Shown piece by piece: positions 6,025-13,187 of a stretch of 13,187 nt of DNA (position 1 is the first letter of the stretch; each line of letters opens with the position of its first letter). The notes beneath the pieces were generated by a model, which saw nothing but the letters and a program-made list of their open reading frames with translations, was not told the DNA's origin and did not search any database. A program made the position numbers and the translations under genes. Where the stretch lies: assembly GCF_001509475.1 (NCBI RefSeq), contig NZ_LLZG01000078.1, positions 1-13,187 of the forward strand. Direction: 5' to 3'. Source of the DNA: Streptomyces regalis (GTDB lineage Bacteria > Actinomycetota > Actinomycetes > Streptomycetales > Streptomycetaceae).

Positions 6025-6200
6025 CGCGCCTCCCTGAGGTCATCGCGACAGTCTGGCCTACCGCCCAGCCGTGCTGCCAGCGCTTCCGGCCGGTTCCGGG
6101 CGGGTGTCGGAGTTGTGGTTCTCGCGTGCACCGCTTGGTCGGGTAGGGAGCCGGTCACTCGAATGCACTAGTTCTCCACCGTTGTTTGACTCCGGAGTAG

Positions 6201-6206
6201 TAACGT
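6201..6206 (+). promoter_or_regulatory. Possible -10 box of kinase 1
   Basis: TAACGT lies in the 231-bp divergent region (6025-6255) between HAD 2 and kinase 1 and would give a leader of about 40 bases. A TTGACT at 6186-6191 is too close to be its -35. The region otherwise has no clear operator, and the CCAACTT element of the GntR promoters is absent. Confidence 0.25.
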
Positions 6207-6255
6207 GCATCCCCTCTTCCTCATCGGCCCGACCGGAATGGCCTGAACCCAGCGC

Positions 6256-7350
6256 ATGACAACCCCCTCGGTCTCCGACGATCGGCAGCCGACCCACGAG
6301 TTGAGCGTCGATCCGAGACTCGTCAGAGGTCCGCTCAAGGGGTACCACCATGTGACCCACGTCCTGCTGGCGGACCGGACCTGGATCAAGTGCCGGGAGC
6401 CGCGCGCGGAGATCCTGTGGTTCGACCGGCGGTGCTTCAAGTCGGAGGAGGAGCTGCTCAGGGTCCTGAAGAAGCACGACATCGCATGTGTGCCGGACGT
6501 CGTGGCCATCGGCGGTACGGACTTTCAGGGTTTCATCGAGGGACGCACCGTCGGCGCTCGGCGCTGGTGGTCGAGTCGCAGCGTGTCCGACGCGATCTTC
6601 GACCAGCTCGTCGACGTGTTCCGGGAGATGGTGCGGATCCGGCCACACATGCTGCAGGCCGAGCGCCGCTGCGAGCCGGAGGACCGCCCCGAGGACGGCG
6701 ACACCGACGGCTTCCTGGAACGCCTGATCGTCTTCATGGAGGAACAGGTCTATGAGCGGAACCGCCCGCAGTTCGAAGGGCTGTTCCGGGAGCTGGGCGT
6801 GGCGGACGAATCGTTCACCCGGCTCAGAAAGGCCGTGTCCGGTCTGACGAGCCGGCCTTTCTGCCTGCTCCATGCGGACCTGCATCGCAAGAACCTCATC
6901 GTCGATCCGCGGGGCCGACTGTGGGTGATCGACTGGGAGTTGGCGATGGTCGGTGACCCGCTGTACGACCTGGCCACCCATCTCTATCTGATGCGCTATC
7001 CGGCGTGGCAGGAAAACCGTATGACCCAGGAATGGTGCCGTGTCGTCGAGCGCGTCCATCCCGGAAGCTCCCGTGGCTGGGAAGTGGACCTGTCGCGGAT
7101 TCTCGAATTCAAGAGGGCGCAGTCGGTGTTCACCGATGTCATTCGCGTGGCTTTGAAACTGCGTGAACAGGCGGAATTCAGCTGGGTGGGTCTTCCCGCG
7201 GCTGCCGCGAGACTCCAGCGGATCCTGACCGCGGCCGCTGAGCCGCTCGGGCTGGAGAACGTGCCGGCCCACAAGCAGATCATGGCCGCGCTCGTCCGTT
7301 GGCATCGAGAGTCGGACACGGTCGTCATGAACGCTTCTGACGCCTCGTAG
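6256..7350 (+). CDS. Aminoglycoside-phosphotransferase-family (APH) kinase, copy 1
   Basis: This 364-aa protein has a protein-kinase-like small-molecule kinase fold. Its C-lobe carries the catalytic loop HADLHRKN (206-213; base Asp208, metal ligand Asn213) and the DFG-equivalent IDWE (Asp226). DPLYDLATHL (234-243) is the typical APH/choline-kinase continuation. The N-lobe is divergent: GYHHVTHVL (29-37) fits the glycine loop and WIKCRE (43-48) carries the likely ATP-binding Lys. The hinge-like QGFIEG lies at 91-96. The family includes antibiotic kinases, homoserine and choline kinases and others, and the substrate cannot be told. The start ATG has only a weak ribosome site. It is divergent from HAD 2 and followed after 92 bases by a broken paralogue. 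Together with the HAD genes it suggests a phosphorylate/dephosphorylate pair. Confidence 0.85.
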   Translation: MTTPSVSDDRQPTHELSVDPRLVRGPLKGYHHVTHVLLADRTWIKCREPRAEILWFDRRCFKSEEELLRVLKKHDIACVPDVVAIGGTDFQGFIEGRTVGARRWWSSRSVSDAIFDQLVDVFREMVRIRPHMLQAERRCEPEDRPEDGDTDGFLERLIVFMEEQVYERNRPQFEGLFRELGVADESFTRLRKAVSGLTSRPFCLLHADLHRKNLIVDPRGRLWVIDWELAMVGDPLYDLATHLYLMRYPAWQENRMTQEWCRVVERVHPGSSRGWEVDLSRILEFKRAQSVFTDVIRVALKLREQAEFSWVGLPAAAARLQRILTAAAEPLGLENVPAHKQIMAALVRWHRESDTVVMNASDAS

Positions 7351-7361
7351 CCTCACATCGA

Positions 7362-7392
7362 CAGGGATACGCCACTCCGCGGCGCTACCCTG
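7362..7392. repeat. Imperfect inverted repeat between the two kinase genes
   Basis: CAGGGATACGCC (7362-7373) and GGCGCTACCCTG (7381-7392) pair at 9 of 12 positions around a 7-base loop. It may be a weak terminator after kinase 1 or an operator for kinase 2, and the sequence does not decide. TACCCT within the right arm could also act as a -10 for kinase 2. Confidence 0.35.
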
Positions 7393-7442
7393 CCCTTCCT
7401 CGTCCCGAGTCCGGCTTCGGCGATGTCCGACAGGAGTGGCCT

Positions 7443-8541
7443 GTGAGCGCACGTCCTGCTCCCCGTCCCGCTCGCCGTGTGCGAGTGGATCAGACGGGGA
7501 GCGACGAGATCCTCCGGCTCGCCGGCCAGAGCGGCGCGGTGAGCCGGGGCCACCACAACTCGAACTACGTGTGGGAGCCGCCCCGGCATGTCGCCCGACG
7601 ACTTGGCGTGGAGCCCGGCAGGAGGGTGATCGTGCGGGTCCGCGAGGCCGGCGCTACGCCCGTCGTGCTCAGGACGTGGTTCGACGAGGGCGCCGTCCTC
7701 GACGCCGTACGGGGCGTCCAGCCGGACACCCCCGAGTGCCTGGCCGAGGGGGAGGGCTTCAGGATCCACAGCTTTGTGGAGGGCGCGCCGCTGTCGGTCC
7801 ACTCCGAGAACGGCAAGCCCGTCGACACCCTGTACGTCCGGGCGCTGGCCGAACTGCTTGCCGGGACGATCAGAGTGCGCAAGGAGACGCTGCCCCCGCT
7901 GCCGGCGCTGGGCGTCCCGGAGGACGCGACCTGGACCGGCCGCCCAGCCATCCGGTGCACGGCAGCTCGACCCGGTGGCCGACGCGGGCGGCTTCTTCCA
8001 CCGGCTGTGCGCGGACCTTGTCCGCCTGGTGGCCGGCCTGCCGGAGGAGTCGCAGCAACTGGCCCGGATCCTGGGCCTGCCCGAGGCCGGCCGGCTCGGG
8101 GAGATCCTGTCCCGGTTCCGGGTGAGCGAGCGAAGGCCCGCCCTGCTGCACGGCGATCTGCACCCATGGAACCTCGTACGGCACGAGGGCCACCCGTGGC
8201 TGACCCTCGTCGACTGGCAGATGGCGCTGGTCGGCGACCCGCTCTACGACCTGGTCCGGCACATGCACCTCACGCTGACCCGACCCGAGACGTACAAGCG
8301 CATGTTCCGGCGCTGGGCGGTCCAGCTGGACGGGGAATTCACCCACGACTGGCAGAAGGACCGCCATGTCTACCGAGGGCTCGAGTTCGTGCGGTCGGCG
8401 TACGTCGACCTGAACCGCCTGGTGACCGGCGCGGGCCTGGGAGCCCCCTATGTCCGCCGGGCCGTGGACTCCTACGGCCGCACCCTGGAGGCGGCCGGGC
8501 GCTTCCTCCGCCTCCCCGTCCGGCCTGCGGCGATCGCCTGA
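7443..8541 (+). pseudogene. APH-family kinase, copy 2, broken by a +1 frameshift
   Basis: Two overlapping frames together make one kinase of about 365 aa, the same length as copy 1. The first runs from the GTG at 7443 (AGGAG 6 bases upstream) to about 7945 and encodes the N-lobe, with GHHNSNYVWEP and the hinge-like IHSFVEG. The second takes over by about 7975 and ends at 8541. It encodes HGDLHPWN (catalytic loop), LVDWQMA and DPLYDLVRHMHL, all aligned with copy 1. The span is 1099 bases, one more than a multiple of three, so a single extra base explains the break; the CCC run near 7941 is a candidate site. It could be a true pseudogene, a sequencing error or, less likely, programmed frameshifting. 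The downstream half retains all catalytic residues. Without the N-lobe it could not bind ATP normally. Confidence 0.8.
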
Positions 8542-8593
8542 CGTCGCCCCGAGAGGGCGCCCATCGGGCGACGGCGGGCAGGGTGGCAGCGCG

Positions 8594-8599
8594 TAGGCT
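8594..8599 (+). promoter_or_regulatory. Leaderless -10 box of the TetR gene
   Basis: TAGGCT ends 7 bases before the ATG at 8607, and no Shine-Dalgarno sequence lies between. No good -35 is visible. Confidence 0.5.
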
Positions 8600-8606
8600 C
8601 ACCCGC

Positions 8607-9242
8607 ATGAACGACCCGGGCCCGCGCGAGACGGGGCTGCGCGAGCGCAAGAAGCAGCGGATGTACGAGACCGTGTCGGAGACCGCCATCCGCCTCTTCC
8701 TGGAGAAGGGCTTCGACGCCGTCTCCGTGGCCGAGGTGGCCGCCGCGGCCGAGATCTCCAAGCCGACGCTGTTCCGGTACTTCCCGGCGAAGGAGGATCT
8801 CGTCCTGCACCGGATCGCCGATCACGAGCAGGAGGCCGCGCGGGTGGTGGCGGAGGCGGAGGAGGGTGCGCCCCTTCGTGCGCTGCGGCGGCATTTCCTG
8901 GACGGGCTGGAGCGACGAGATCCCGTCACCGGGCTGAACGACGATCCCCGCGTGCTTGCCTTCCACTCGCTGCTCTACGGGACGCCGGCCCTGGTCGCCC
9001 GCGTGTACGCCTATCAGCAGCGGTCGGAGGCCGCGCTCGCCGAGGCCCTCGGCGGGGATCTCGACGCGCGGCTGGCCGCCGGCCAGATCATCGCCGTACT
9101 GCGGATCCTCGCGAATGAGAACTGGCGGCGGATCGCGGACGGGGAGTCGCTGGAGGAGGTGCGCGAGGACGCCGTGGCGGCGGCGGAGCGGGCGTTCGGG
9201 CGGTTGGAGCGAGGGTTGCCGCAGCTGGCTCCTGCCCGATGA
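8607..9242 (+). CDS. TetR-family transcriptional regulator
   Basis: This 211-aa protein has the usual TetR size. The N-terminal DNA-binding domain spans about residues 12-62, with helix 1 rich in ERKKQRMYETV and the helix-turn-helix at SVAEVAAAAEISKPTLFRYF followed by the typical P(A)KEDL. The all-helical C-terminal ligand and dimerisation domain is variable, as expected, and gives no substrate. The ATG at 8607 is chosen because a leaderless -10 lies 7 bases upstream. The same open frame continues back through the shifted end of the kinase pseudogene, but that upstream part is not coding in this frame. It lies 52 bases upstream of the helicase gene, which has its own promoter. The target may be its own gene, the helicase or the kinases; nothing visible decides. 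Confidence 0.88.
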   Translation: MNDPGPRETGLRERKKQRMYETVSETAIRLFLEKGFDAVSVAEVAAAAEISKPTLFRYFPAKEDLVLHRIADHEQEAARVVAEAEEGAPLRALRRHFLDGLERRDPVTGLNDDPRVLAFHSLLYGTPALVARVYAYQQRSEAALAEALGGDLDARLAAGQIIAVLRILANENWRRIADGESLEEVREDAVAAAERAFGRLERGLPQLAPAR

Positions 9243-9257
9243 GGCTGAGTAAAAAAT

Positions 9258-9287
9258 TTAACTTGGTTACGTTATTTCGCGTACGCT
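9258..9287 (+). promoter_or_regulatory. Leaderless promoter of the HelD-type gene
   Basis: The -10 box TACGCT (9282-9287) ends 7 bases before the ATG at 9295. TTAACT (9258-9263) is a -35 candidate with an 18-base spacer. It lies in an unusually A/T-rich patch (about 9249-9278) in otherwise very GC-rich DNA. Confidence 0.5.
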
Positions 9288-9294
9288 CCGTGGA

Positions 9295-11310
9295 ATGACG
9301 TCACCCGACCCCTCCCTCCACCATGCCCTCGTCCAGGAACGCGCCCACCACGACCGCTGCCGCACCGCTCTCGCCGCCATGGTCGACGGAGCACAGGAGC
9401 ACGTCGTCACCGGCGAGGACGTCTCCGCCTCCGGTGCCGATGCCGAGGTGCTCGGGTTCCAGCTGCGCAGCCACGCGAAGGAGATGCGTGAGCTGCCCGA
9501 AGGGCCCTTGTTCTTCGGCCGGTTGGAGACGGATCGGCAGATCCTGCACATCGGGCGGCTGCGGATCACCGAACGCCCGGCCGACCCGCCCCTCGTCGTC
9601 GACTGGCGCGCCCCCGTCTCCCGCGCCTTCTACCAGGCCACCGCCCGCGATCCCCAGGGCGTCGCCGTACGGCGGCGGTTCGGCTGGTCCCCGGGCAGCC
9701 GTGGGGATTCCGCCGACCTCACCGGCCTTGAGGACGAGCACCTCGACCGGGGCGAGTCCCGGGCCGGCGACATCGTCGCCCGCGAGATCGAGCGGCCCCG
9801 GGTCGGGCCCATGCGGGACATCGCGGCCACCATCCAGCCCGAGCAGGACGATCTCGTACGAGGCGATCTCGCCGTGTCGGTGTGTGTGCAGGGCGCGCCC
9901 GGCACCGGCAAGACCGCCGTCGGCCTGCACCGCGCCGCGTATCTGCTCTACACCCACCCGCAGCGCATCCGGCGCGGCGGACTGCTGATCCTCGGGCCCA
10001 ACCGGACCTTCCTGTCGTACATCTCCGAGGTGCTGCCCGCCCTCGGCGAGACCGGCGTACGCCAGTCCACGTTGCGGGACGAGATCGCCCGGCATCCGGT
10101 CACCGGGGCGGACGACGGGCGGGCGGACGTCGTGAAGCACGACGCCCGGATGGCCGACGTGCTGCGGCGGGCGTTGTACGCGCGGGTGAGTGCGGCAGGG
10201 GTCAAGTCCCTGGTCCTTGCTGAGGGCTCGTATCGGTGGCGGGTCGCGGCGGGCGAGCTCGTGCGGATCGTGGCGGGGGTGCGGGAGGAGGAGCCGCCGT
10301 ACGCCGTCGGGCGGGAGCGGGTGCGGACTCGGGTGGTGCGGCTCATCCGCGACCAGGCCGAGCGGCGCAGCGGGACGCGGAGCAACGCGTGGGTGCAGAA
10401 GGTCTCGCGGGCGCGGGCGGTGGGGGAGTATGTCGACGCCGTGTGGCCGCGGGTGAGGCCGGAGGAGGTGGTGGCCGAACTGCTCAGTGATCCCCAGGCG
10501 TTGGCGGATGCCGCCGACGGGCTGCTGGACGCCGAGGAGCAGAAGGCGCTGCTGTGGGCGAAGCCGCCGCGGTCGTGGAAGTCGGCGCGCTGGTCGGTGG
10601 CCGATCTCGTGCTGCTCGACGAGGTGGCGGGGCTCATCGAGCATCCGCAGGGGTACGGCCATCTCGTCGTCGACGAGGCGCAGGACCTGTCGCCGATGGA
10701 GTGCCGGGCGATCGCGCGCCGGGCGGCCTTCGGGTCGCTGACGGTGCTCGGGGATCTGGCGCAGGGGACGACGCCCTGGGCCGCACGGTCGTGGCAGACG
10801 GTGCTGCGGCATCTGGGGAAGCCGGACGCGGTGGTCGTACCGCTCACGACGGGGTTCCGGGTGCCGGGGGCGGTGCTGGAGCTGGCCAACCGGCTGCTGG
10901 AGCGGGTGGAGGTGGAGGTGCCGCCGGCCCGGTCGCTGCGGGGGGACGGGGAGCTGCGGTTCCGGGAGGCGGCGAGGGGTGAGCTGATGGGTGCGGTCGT
11001 GGGTGCCGTACGGGATGCGCTGGGCCGGGAGGGGTCCGTCGGCGTCGTCGCCGCCGACGCGGATGAGGCCCGGGTGCGCGAGGCGCTGGCGGCGGCCGGG
11101 ATCGAGGCGGGGGGCGCGGACGAGCTGGGGGCGCGGGTGGCCGTAGTGCCGGCGAGCGTGGTGAAGGGGCTGGAGTACGACCATGTCGTCGCCGTGGAAC
11201 CGGCGGCGATCGTGGAGGCGGAGGAGCGGGGGTTGCAGCGGCTGTATGTGGTGGTGACGCGGGCGGTGGCGGGGTTGGAGGTGGTGCACGGGAGGCCGTT
11301 GCCGCTGTAG
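9295..11310 (+). CDS. HelD/HelR-type superfamily 1 helicase-like ATPase
   Basis: This 671-aa protein resembles the RNA-polymerase-associated HelD group (UvrD/Rep-like). The Q motif is near QPEQDDLV (181-188), Walker A is GAPGTGKT (200-207) and Walker B is VVDEAQD (458-464). Motif IV/V-like segments are TTGFRVPGAVLELANRLL and VKGLEYDHVV, with the C-terminal LYVVVTRA. The N-terminal ~70 residues are charged and helical, consistent with a coiled coil entering the polymerase secondary channel. They look short beside the mycobacterial protein. Known relatives displace stalled RNA polymerase from DNA, and some Streptomyces HelR proteins give rifampicin tolerance. That role here is inference. The leaderless promoter supports this ATG. 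No inducible rifamycin element was recognised upstream. It ends at a bidirectional hairpin. Confidence 0.88.
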   Translation: MTSPDPSLHHALVQERAHHDRCRTALAAMVDGAQEHVVTGEDVSASGADAEVLGFQLRSHAKEMRELPEGPLFFGRLETDRQILHIGRLRITERPADPPLVVDWRAPVSRAFYQATARDPQGVAVRRRFGWSPGSRGDSADLTGLEDEHLDRGESRAGDIVAREIERPRVGPMRDIAATIQPEQDDLVRGDLAVSVCVQGAPGTGKTAVGLHRAAYLLYTHPQRIRRGGLLILGPNRTFLSYISEVLPALGETGVRQSTLRDEIARHPVTGADDGRADVVKHDARMADVLRRALYARVSAAGVKSLVLAEGSYRWRVAAGELVRIVAGVREEEPPYAVGRERVRTRVVRLIRDQAERRSGTRSNAWVQKVSRARAVGEYVDAVWPRVRPEEVVAELLSDPQALADAADGLLDAEEQKALLWAKPPRSWKSARWSVADLVLLDEVAGLIEHPQGYGHLVVDEAQDLSPMECRAIARRAAFGSLTVLGDLAQGTTPWAARSWQTVLRHLGKPDAVVVPLTTGFRVPGAVLELANRLLERVEVEVPPARSLRGDGELRFREAARGELMGAVVGAVRDALGREGSVGVVAADADEARVREALAAAGIEAGGADELGARVAVVPASVVKGLEYDHVVAVEPAAIVEAEERGLQRLYVVVTRAVAGLEVVHGRPLPL

Positions 11311-11338
11311 GCGTTCGTGCGGGCGACGGCCTCCCGTG
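11287..11338. terminator. Bidirectional hairpin between helicase and nitroreductase genes
   Basis: CACGGGAGGCCGT (11287-11299) and ACGGCCTCCCGTG (11326-11338) form a perfect 13-bp stem, and three more pairs form after one mismatch. The helicase stop codon (11308-11310) is in the loop. The convergent gene ends at 11354, so this probably serves both. It has no T-run. Confidence 0.7.
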
Positions 11339-11353
11339 GGTCACCGTCGGCCG

Positions 11354-12193
11354 TTACGCGGCGTCCAGGACCGGGATCAACTGCTCCTCCTCGTACGTCA
11401 GATGCGCCTCCAGCTCCGCCGTGAGGCACTCCACCTCGGCGCGGGCGGAGGCAGGGTCCGGGTGCTCGGCGGTCACGGCGTGACGCAGGTCCTCGACGAG
11501 GGCGGCGATGCGCTCGTGCTCCTCCCGCAGGCGGGCCAGGGCCGGTGCGAGCTCAGGACGGCGGTCGGCCAGGACCGGGAACATGCCGAGGTCCTCGCCG
11601 GTGTGGTGGTTGTGGATGCCGGCGCAGAAGGTGAGGCAGTTGGCGCGGAGCTGGGCGGCCAGAGTGGAGCCGCCTTTGCTCATCTCCTCGCGGATCAGGG
11701 CGAGTTCGCGCCGGAAGGCGTCATGGACGACCTTGATGGCCTCGCCCATGGAGGACGCGTTGATGTTCGGGGGGCCGCCCTGGGCGATCTCGTACAGGGC
11801 GACCACGGGGATCACCCGCTCCGTCTTCTCCTGGTACGCCGCCCAGCCCGGTTCCGCCTCGACGGCCCGCGCGAAGATCCGGTCACGCTCCTCGCCCTCG
11901 AGGACGACCGCCCGGGCCTCGTAGGTGAACGCGCCGCTCTCGATGGTGACTCGGGGGTTCGCGACGAGGTTGTGGAACCACGCCGGGTGTCTGGGGGCGC
12001 CGGCGGCCGAGGCGATGACCAGGACGCGCTCGCCGCCGTCGGGGAGGTAGCCGAGGGGGGTGGTGTGCGGGCGGCCGGTGCGGGCGCCGGTGGTGGTGAG
12101 GAGGATCAGTCGGGCGCCTTCGAAGTAGCCGCCGACGCGGCCCTTGTTGGCGCGGAACTCGTCGATGACGGGTTGATTGAAATCGTTGGGCAA
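11354..12193 (-). CDS. F420-dependent nitroreductase-like domain fused to hemerythrin domain
   Basis: This 279-aa protein has two domains. Residues 1-140 match the DDN/DUF385 split-barrel nitroreductase family that uses coenzyme F420H2, with the signature TTTGARTGRPHTTPLGYLPDG (33-53), a loop PRHPAWFHNLVANP (67-80) and the strand GAFTYEARAVVLEGEERD. Residues 150-279 form a hemerythrin HHE helical bundle. Its plausible diiron ligands are His157, His194/196/197, Glu200, His226, His264 and Glu268. The pairing suggests redox or oxygen/nitrosative-stress chemistry, but the substrate is unknown. I chose the TTG at 12193 because the domain begins at once (PNDFNQPVIDEF) and a purine-rich GAGAAAG lies just upstream. 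A GTG at 12316 would add a 41-residue low-complexity extension. The gene is divergent from the RraA-family gene. Confidence 0.87.
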   Translation of the reverse strand: MPNDFNQPVIDEFRANKGRVGGYFEGARLILLTTTGARTGRPHTTPLGYLPDGGERVLVIASAAGAPRHPAWFHNLVANPRVTIESGAFTYEARAVVLEGEERDRIFARAVEAEPGWAAYQEKTERVIPVVALYEIAQGGPPNINASSMGEAIKVVHDAFRRELALIREEMSKGGSTLAAQLRANCLTFCAGIHNHHTGEDLGMFPVLADRRPELAPALARLREEHERIAALVEDLRHAVTAEHPDPASARAEVECLTAELEAHLTYEEEQLIPVLDAA

Positions 12194-12352
12194 TTCTTTC
12201 TCTTCTCTTTCTCTGTCGCTGGTTTCCTCACGGACGGAAGGCGAAGAGAAAGAGGCGGGCTCCTGGCCCGCCGCCGCGACCTCACTCAGAGGCCGGGCAA
12301 CACCCAACTCGCTCACGGCACGAAGCCGACCCGGCAGTCATGGTCACGACTG

Positions 12353-12358
12353 TAGCTT
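12353..12358 (+). promoter_or_regulatory. Leaderless -10 box of the RraA-family gene
   Basis: TAGCTT ends 6 bases before the ATG at 12365, with no ribosome site between. It lies in the 171-bp divergent region shared with the nitroreductase-hemerythrin gene. Nothing else was recognised in that region. Confidence 0.45.
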
Positions 12359-12364
12359 TCTTGT

Positions 12365-12988
12365 ATGACTGCCACGACCGATTTTCAGGGCATTCCCACG
12401 ACCACCCTCGCCGACCTGCTGGGCCGCGACCAGGTGATGGACATCGGCATCCGCCCGCTGTGGGACCCCGCCCCGCGTGTCGCCGGACCGGCGTTCACCG
12501 TGTCGTGCCCGCCGGGCGACAACCTCATGCTGCACGCGGCCATTTACCGTGCCGAGCCCGGATCGGTCGTGGTGGTGCAGTCGGGCGACCCGGACTACGC
12601 GCTGGCCGGCGGGAACGTCTGCGCCGTCGCCCGCCGCCGGGGCATCGCCGGGTTCGTCGCCGACGGGCTGATCCGGGACCTGTCGGAGGTGCGGGAGATG
12701 GGGTTCCCGGTGTTCGCACGGGGCGTCATCCCGATCCCGGGCGGCAAGTCGGTCGTACGGCCGCTGAACCAGCGGGTGCGGTGCGGGGGTGTCCCGGTCG
12801 ACGCCGGGGACGTCGTGGTGGCCGACGAGGAGGGCGTCGTGGTCGTGCCGGGCGCCCGCCGGGAGGAGGTGCTGACGGCGGCCCGGGCCAAGCTGGCCAA
12901 GGAGGCCGCCGAGTCCCTCGACGCCTGGGAGGAGGCGCACCGGGCGCGCATCGACAAGATCCTCGCGGAGCAGGGGTTCGAGGGCTGA
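12365..12988 (+). CDS. RraA-family protein (HMG/CHA aldolase or oxaloacetate decarboxylase type)
   Basis: This 207-aa protein has the RraA-like fold. The family includes 4-hydroxy-4-methyl-2-oxoglutarate aldolases, oxaloacetate decarboxylases and the RNase E inhibitor RraA. Visible motifs are PPGDN (49-53), GGNVCAVARRRGIAGFVADG (82-101) and the DGxxRD signature at 100-105. In the aldolases, the Arg and Asp of that signature bind the keto acid and the metal. A GVIPIPGGKS loop follows at 120-129. Because the metal- and substrate-binding residues are present, an enzyme is more likely than an RNase E regulator. The C-terminal 40 residues are helical and charged, as in the aldolases. It starts at a leaderless ATG and stands alone. 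No aromatic-degradation genes are nearby to fix the pathway. Confidence 0.82.
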   Translation: MTATTDFQGIPTTTLADLLGRDQVMDIGIRPLWDPAPRVAGPAFTVSCPPGDNLMLHAAIYRAEPGSVVVVQSGDPDYALAGGNVCAVARRRGIAGFVADGLIRDLSEVREMGFPVFARGVIPIPGGKSVVRPLNQRVRCGGVPVDAGDVVVADEEGVVVVPGARREEVLTAARAKLAKEAAESLDAWEEAHRARIDKILAEQGFEG

Positions 12989-13047
12989 GCGGCTGAAGAC
13001 CGTACGGCTCTTTGCGTACTGCCCTCAGGGGCCGATCCTGTTCCCCG

Positions 13048-13187
13048 ATGCTCCTCTTCCTCGACGTCGACGGAACGCTGATCCGTTACAAGAGCCTCAG
13101 TGGCTCTCAGCAATCCTGGCGTTTCCGCCCGGAAGGTCCGTACCGCCCAGCTCGGCGGCTTACGGTCCGCGCTTCAGCGACCACCGC
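13048..13187 (+). CDS. HAD-type hydrolase, partial, running off the right edge
   Basis: The frame opens with MLLFLDVDGTLI, a clear HAD motif I (DVDGT) directly after the start, as in a common Streptomyces HAD family. About 46 residues are visible, with no stop before the edge. After LIRY the sequence (KSLSGSQQSWRFRPEGPYRP) does not look like the usual continuation. The DNA also becomes less GC-biased and contains a small hairpin, GAGCC-TCAGT-GGCTC (13094-13108). The gene may be intact and divergent, or it may be interrupted near 13088 by an insertion or rearrangement. The window ends too soon to tell. It is not evidently related to the two HAD genes of the central cluster. Confidence 0.5.
   Translation, partial: MLLFLDVDGTLIRYKSLSGSQQSWRFRPEGPYRPARRLTVRASATT

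Noticed and set aside
6238..6246. A two-codon upstream ORF (ATG GCC TGA) just before kinase 1
   Set aside because: It has no good ribosome site and such minimal ORFs are frequent by chance. Without comparison data it cannot be called regulatory.
7443..9242. A single 599-aa kinase-TetR fusion protein
   Set aside because: The middle of this frame (about 7950-8600) is nonsense, while the real kinase C-lobe lies in another frame. The TetR part has its own leaderless start at 8607, so the continuity is accidental.
9301..11289. A 662-codon open frame on the minus strand, opposite the helicase
   Set aside because: It has an Arg/His/Pro-rich shadow composition with no motif and lies fully antisense to a gene whose helicase motifs are intact. 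It results from third-position G/C bias.

Overview
The window is high-GC DNA of a Streptomyces-type actinomycete. This rests on third-position G/C bias in every gene, frequent GTG/TTG starts, several leaderless promoters (a TANNNT box 6-7 bases before the start codon) and the protein families present. No taxon-specific marker is present, so the genus is inferred.

Layout. (a) 89-1348: an Eis-type GNAT acetyltransferase read from a leaderless promoter. (b) 1349-1754: a non-coding stretch with a strong hairpin terminator, GT-rich repeats and a 172-bp MITE-like element with 20-bp inverted ends. (c) 1755-8541: an unusual accessory cluster built from duplicated parts. It has three paralogous small hydrophobic proteins (about 60 aa, on the minus strand), two paralogous GntR-type regulators with a non-standard C-terminal domain resembling a degenerate phospholipase-D/TrmB fold, two paralogous HAD phosphatases, and two paralogous aminoglycoside-phosphotransferase-like kinases, the second broken by a frameshift. 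(d) 8607-11310: a TetR regulator followed by a HelD/HelR-type superfamily 1 helicase that probably acts on RNA polymerase. (e) 11354-12193, minus strand: a fusion of an F420-dependent nitroreductase-like domain and a hemerythrin domain. It is divergent from an RraA/HMG-aldolase-family gene (12365-12988). (f) 13048 to the right edge: the start of another HAD-type gene, whose sequence departs from the family soon after the first motif.

How the cluster may work (inference). GntR gene 1 and GntR gene 2 are each divergent from a small hydrophobic-protein gene. The shared intergenic regions carry repeated AAGTTGG/CCAACTT elements, and the two regulator promoters are near copies, so mutual or auto-regulation is likely. 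GntR 2 overlaps the start of HAD 1 and forms an operon with it. HAD 2 and small protein 3 lie on the opposite strand, and the kinases diverge from HAD 2. Paired small-molecule kinases and HAD phosphatases with dedicated regulators and membrane peptides suggest a phosphorylation/dephosphorylation cycle on an unknown metabolite. I do not recognise this cluster as a described system, and it is the best candidate here for something new. Degradation is visible: kinase 2 is frameshifted and HAD 2 has lost a sensible stop codon.
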